Part shown: positions 22,430 to 23,605 of the stretch, piece by piece
Numbering within the stretch: position 1 is the first letter of the stretch
Layout of the letters: each line of letters opens with the position of its first letter
Source: a virus
Length of the DNA: 23,605 nucleotides
Reading direction: 5' to 3' (one strand)
IMG/VR virus record: IMGVR_UViG_3300025435_000096
Coordinates: 1-23,605 of that record
Notes under the pieces: model-generated
Told to the model about the DNA's origin: nothing
The model's input: the letters and a program-made list of their open reading frames with translations, nothing else
The model's database searches: none
Made by a program: the position numbers and the translations under genes

Positions 22430-23605
22430 TTATGCGGGAAGGTATTTAGCAGCCTTGGTATTTGTAGCCACTTTGTTTTTACCAACAGTTTTACCACGGG
22501 CTTTTTGAACTCTATCCATCATGGCATAAAGTTGTTTCGCTCCCGCTTCGGTTGAGCCATTACCCAGTTCAGATACGATACGTGCAGGGACGACAAACTC
22601 ACCATCAGCTAAACGAGCAGGTTGCTTATGGCCAATGGTAGCAGGAATATCATCAGACACACCATCGCCGGGTCCACGAAGCAGTCGGCCGCCATCAGAA
22701 TAACCGCCAAGATTGTAACCACCGTCGGCCATGCCACCGTGAGCCATGCTCATCAAACCACCAGTAGCACCGGAGCTAGGGTTGTAACCACTAGGGGTGC
22801 CGTCTGCATTGTAGTATTGGCCATTGATTAAATAATAACCAGATACGGGGTCGTAAACAGCTTTGTTGCCGTTTACATTGATTGAAGTACCAACCAAAGA
22901 ATTACCAGTAGCACCAGAGGTACTTGCAGTATTACCCACCCCCGAACCCGAGCCAGTACTTGCAGTACTGTAATTAGGATTGAGTGTCAATACGTGTGTT
23001 TTAGAATCCACGTAATATTTTTGTGTGTCAGGGATTGTTGCAGATTGTGGGATACCCAAAACAGATTCACTGTATGGGATCATTACTTGGCCTGTAGAGC
23101 TTGAAGGTGCAATTGGGTAATTGCCCTGACCCATTAAATAGTTATAAGCAGCTTTAGTACCACCAGACAAAGTGTTGTACTTGGAATTGAATTCGTCCAT
23201 TGAAGACACAGTCGGCGAAACATAGCCTGTGCTACCACCGCCTTTGGTATAGGTATCAAGCAAATTTTGCATGCCTGTAAAGCCGCCTTGAGGAATACCG
23301 GGGAGCACAGGAGATTCTGTGATGGTTCCGTTGGCGTTAACCACAGTTCCGCCACCTTCAATACCGGGGCCAGTAATACCACTAACACCGGATTTTAATG
23401 TAGATGCGGGGGTATTTTGAATTGCATTGGTTGCATAAGTTGCAGGGTTATAAGTACCGCCACCATCGCCAGTCCCGCCGCCTCCACCTGTGTTAATTAC
23501 AGGTGTTTGTTTTTTAAGGTCCTGATATAGTTGCGCAGAGGTTTTACCTGTTGCGCGCATAACATCGGTTTCATTGATCCCGTACTGACTCATGGCTGCC
23601 TGAGC
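22430..23605 (-). CDS. Gly/Ser-rich virion protein with GDGVSDDIPA module (5' end outside window)
   Basis: The - strand frame stays open to the right edge. An ATG at 23593 exists, but the upstream codons (GCT CAG GCA GCC) are in frame and no ribosome site is seen, so the gene probably continues outside. The first visible residues (QAAMSQYGINETDVMRATGK) resemble the last of short helical repeats found in phage tail proteins. A long Gly/Ser/Thr-rich middle is followed by GGLMSMAHGGMADGG and a conserved module: GPGDGVSDDIPATIG, LADGEFVVPARIVSELGNGS, GAKQLYAMMDRVQKARG. This module recurs in many phage virion proteins. The exact role (tail, fibre or head) is not clear. Confidence 0.8.
   Translation of the reverse strand, partial: AQAAMSQYGINETDVMRATGKTSAQLYQDLKKQTPVINTGGGGGTGDGGGTYNPATYATNAIQNTPASTLKSGVSGITGPGIEGGGTVVNANGTITESPVLPGIPQGGFTGMQNLLDTYTKGGGSTGYVSPTVSSMDEFNSKYNTLSGGTKAAYNYLMGQGNYPIAPSSSTGQVMIPYSESVLGIPQSATIPDTQKYYVDSKTHVLTLNPNYSTASTGSGSGVGNTASTSGATGNSLVGTSINVNGNKAVYDPVSGYYLINGQYYNADGTPSGYNPSSGATGGLMSMAHGGMADGGYNLGGYSDGGRLLRGPGDGVSDDIPATIGHKQPARLADGEFVVPARIVSELGNGSTEAGAKQLYAMMDRVQKARGKTVGKNKVATNTKAAKYLPA

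Overview
The window is an internal segment of a tailed-phage (Caudoviricetes) genome. It holds a tightly packed run of replication and small accessory genes on the + strand (1-13580) that converges on virion-protein genes on the - strand (13678 to the right edge). Evidence for a phage: a family A DNA polymerase without a 5'-3' exonuclease domain, a primase/DUF927-type helicase fusion, an SNF2 helicase, three small nucleases, start/stop overlaps at most gene junctions, and very large Gln/Ala/Gly-rich structural proteins. The host is not proven. The small proteins ending in (A)IRARGQE resemble a family I associate with phages of freshwater Burkholderiales-type betaproteobacteria, and the two clear promoters are textbook sigma70 sites. 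No integrase, CRISPR array, tRNA, capsid, portal or terminase gene is visible; those would lie outside this segment.

Layout. (1) 1-1959: nine overlapping small genes, including two members of the IRARGQE family, two tiny membrane proteins, a possible ribbon-helix-helix protein and a DUF3310 protein. (2) 1958-2168: a structured non-coding spacer with a long hairpin that could form a pseudoknot, a G6/C6 hairpin, and a consensus promoter placed so that transcription should begin at the ATG of the next gene. (3) 2169-9027: VRR-NUC nuclease, a pair of tandem paralogues, DNA polymerase, small genes, a Cas4-like nuclease with four cysteines, three tandem paralogues of unknown function, an HNH nuclease and an SNF2 helicase. 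(4) A second consensus promoter at 9001-9028, closely matching the first, followed by a Gp157-like protein, a four-cysteine ssDNA-binding-like protein, an HTH protein, the 943-residue primase-helicase and a small overlapping gene. (5) 13581-13677: a convergence zone with a rho-independent terminator. (6) 13678-23605, - strand: a 2136-residue polyvalent-type virion protein with a HEALH metallopeptidase motif, preceded in transcription order by three virion-like proteins that carry FAKGG or similar glycine motifs. The first of them runs off the right edge.

Together the + strand genes look like a nearly self-contained replication and recombination module: primer synthesis and unwinding (primase-helicase), synthesis (Pol A), remodelling (SNF2), end processing (Cas4-like, VRR-NUC, HNH) and a candidate ssDNA-binding protein. 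The - strand genes look like late genes for virion proteins, perhaps ejected or internal ones. Their promoter is not in the window. The least explained parts are the 1958-2168 RNA/promoter region, the shared promoter sequence, the tandem families at 2691-3475 and 6529-7368, and the multidomain protein at 13678-20088.
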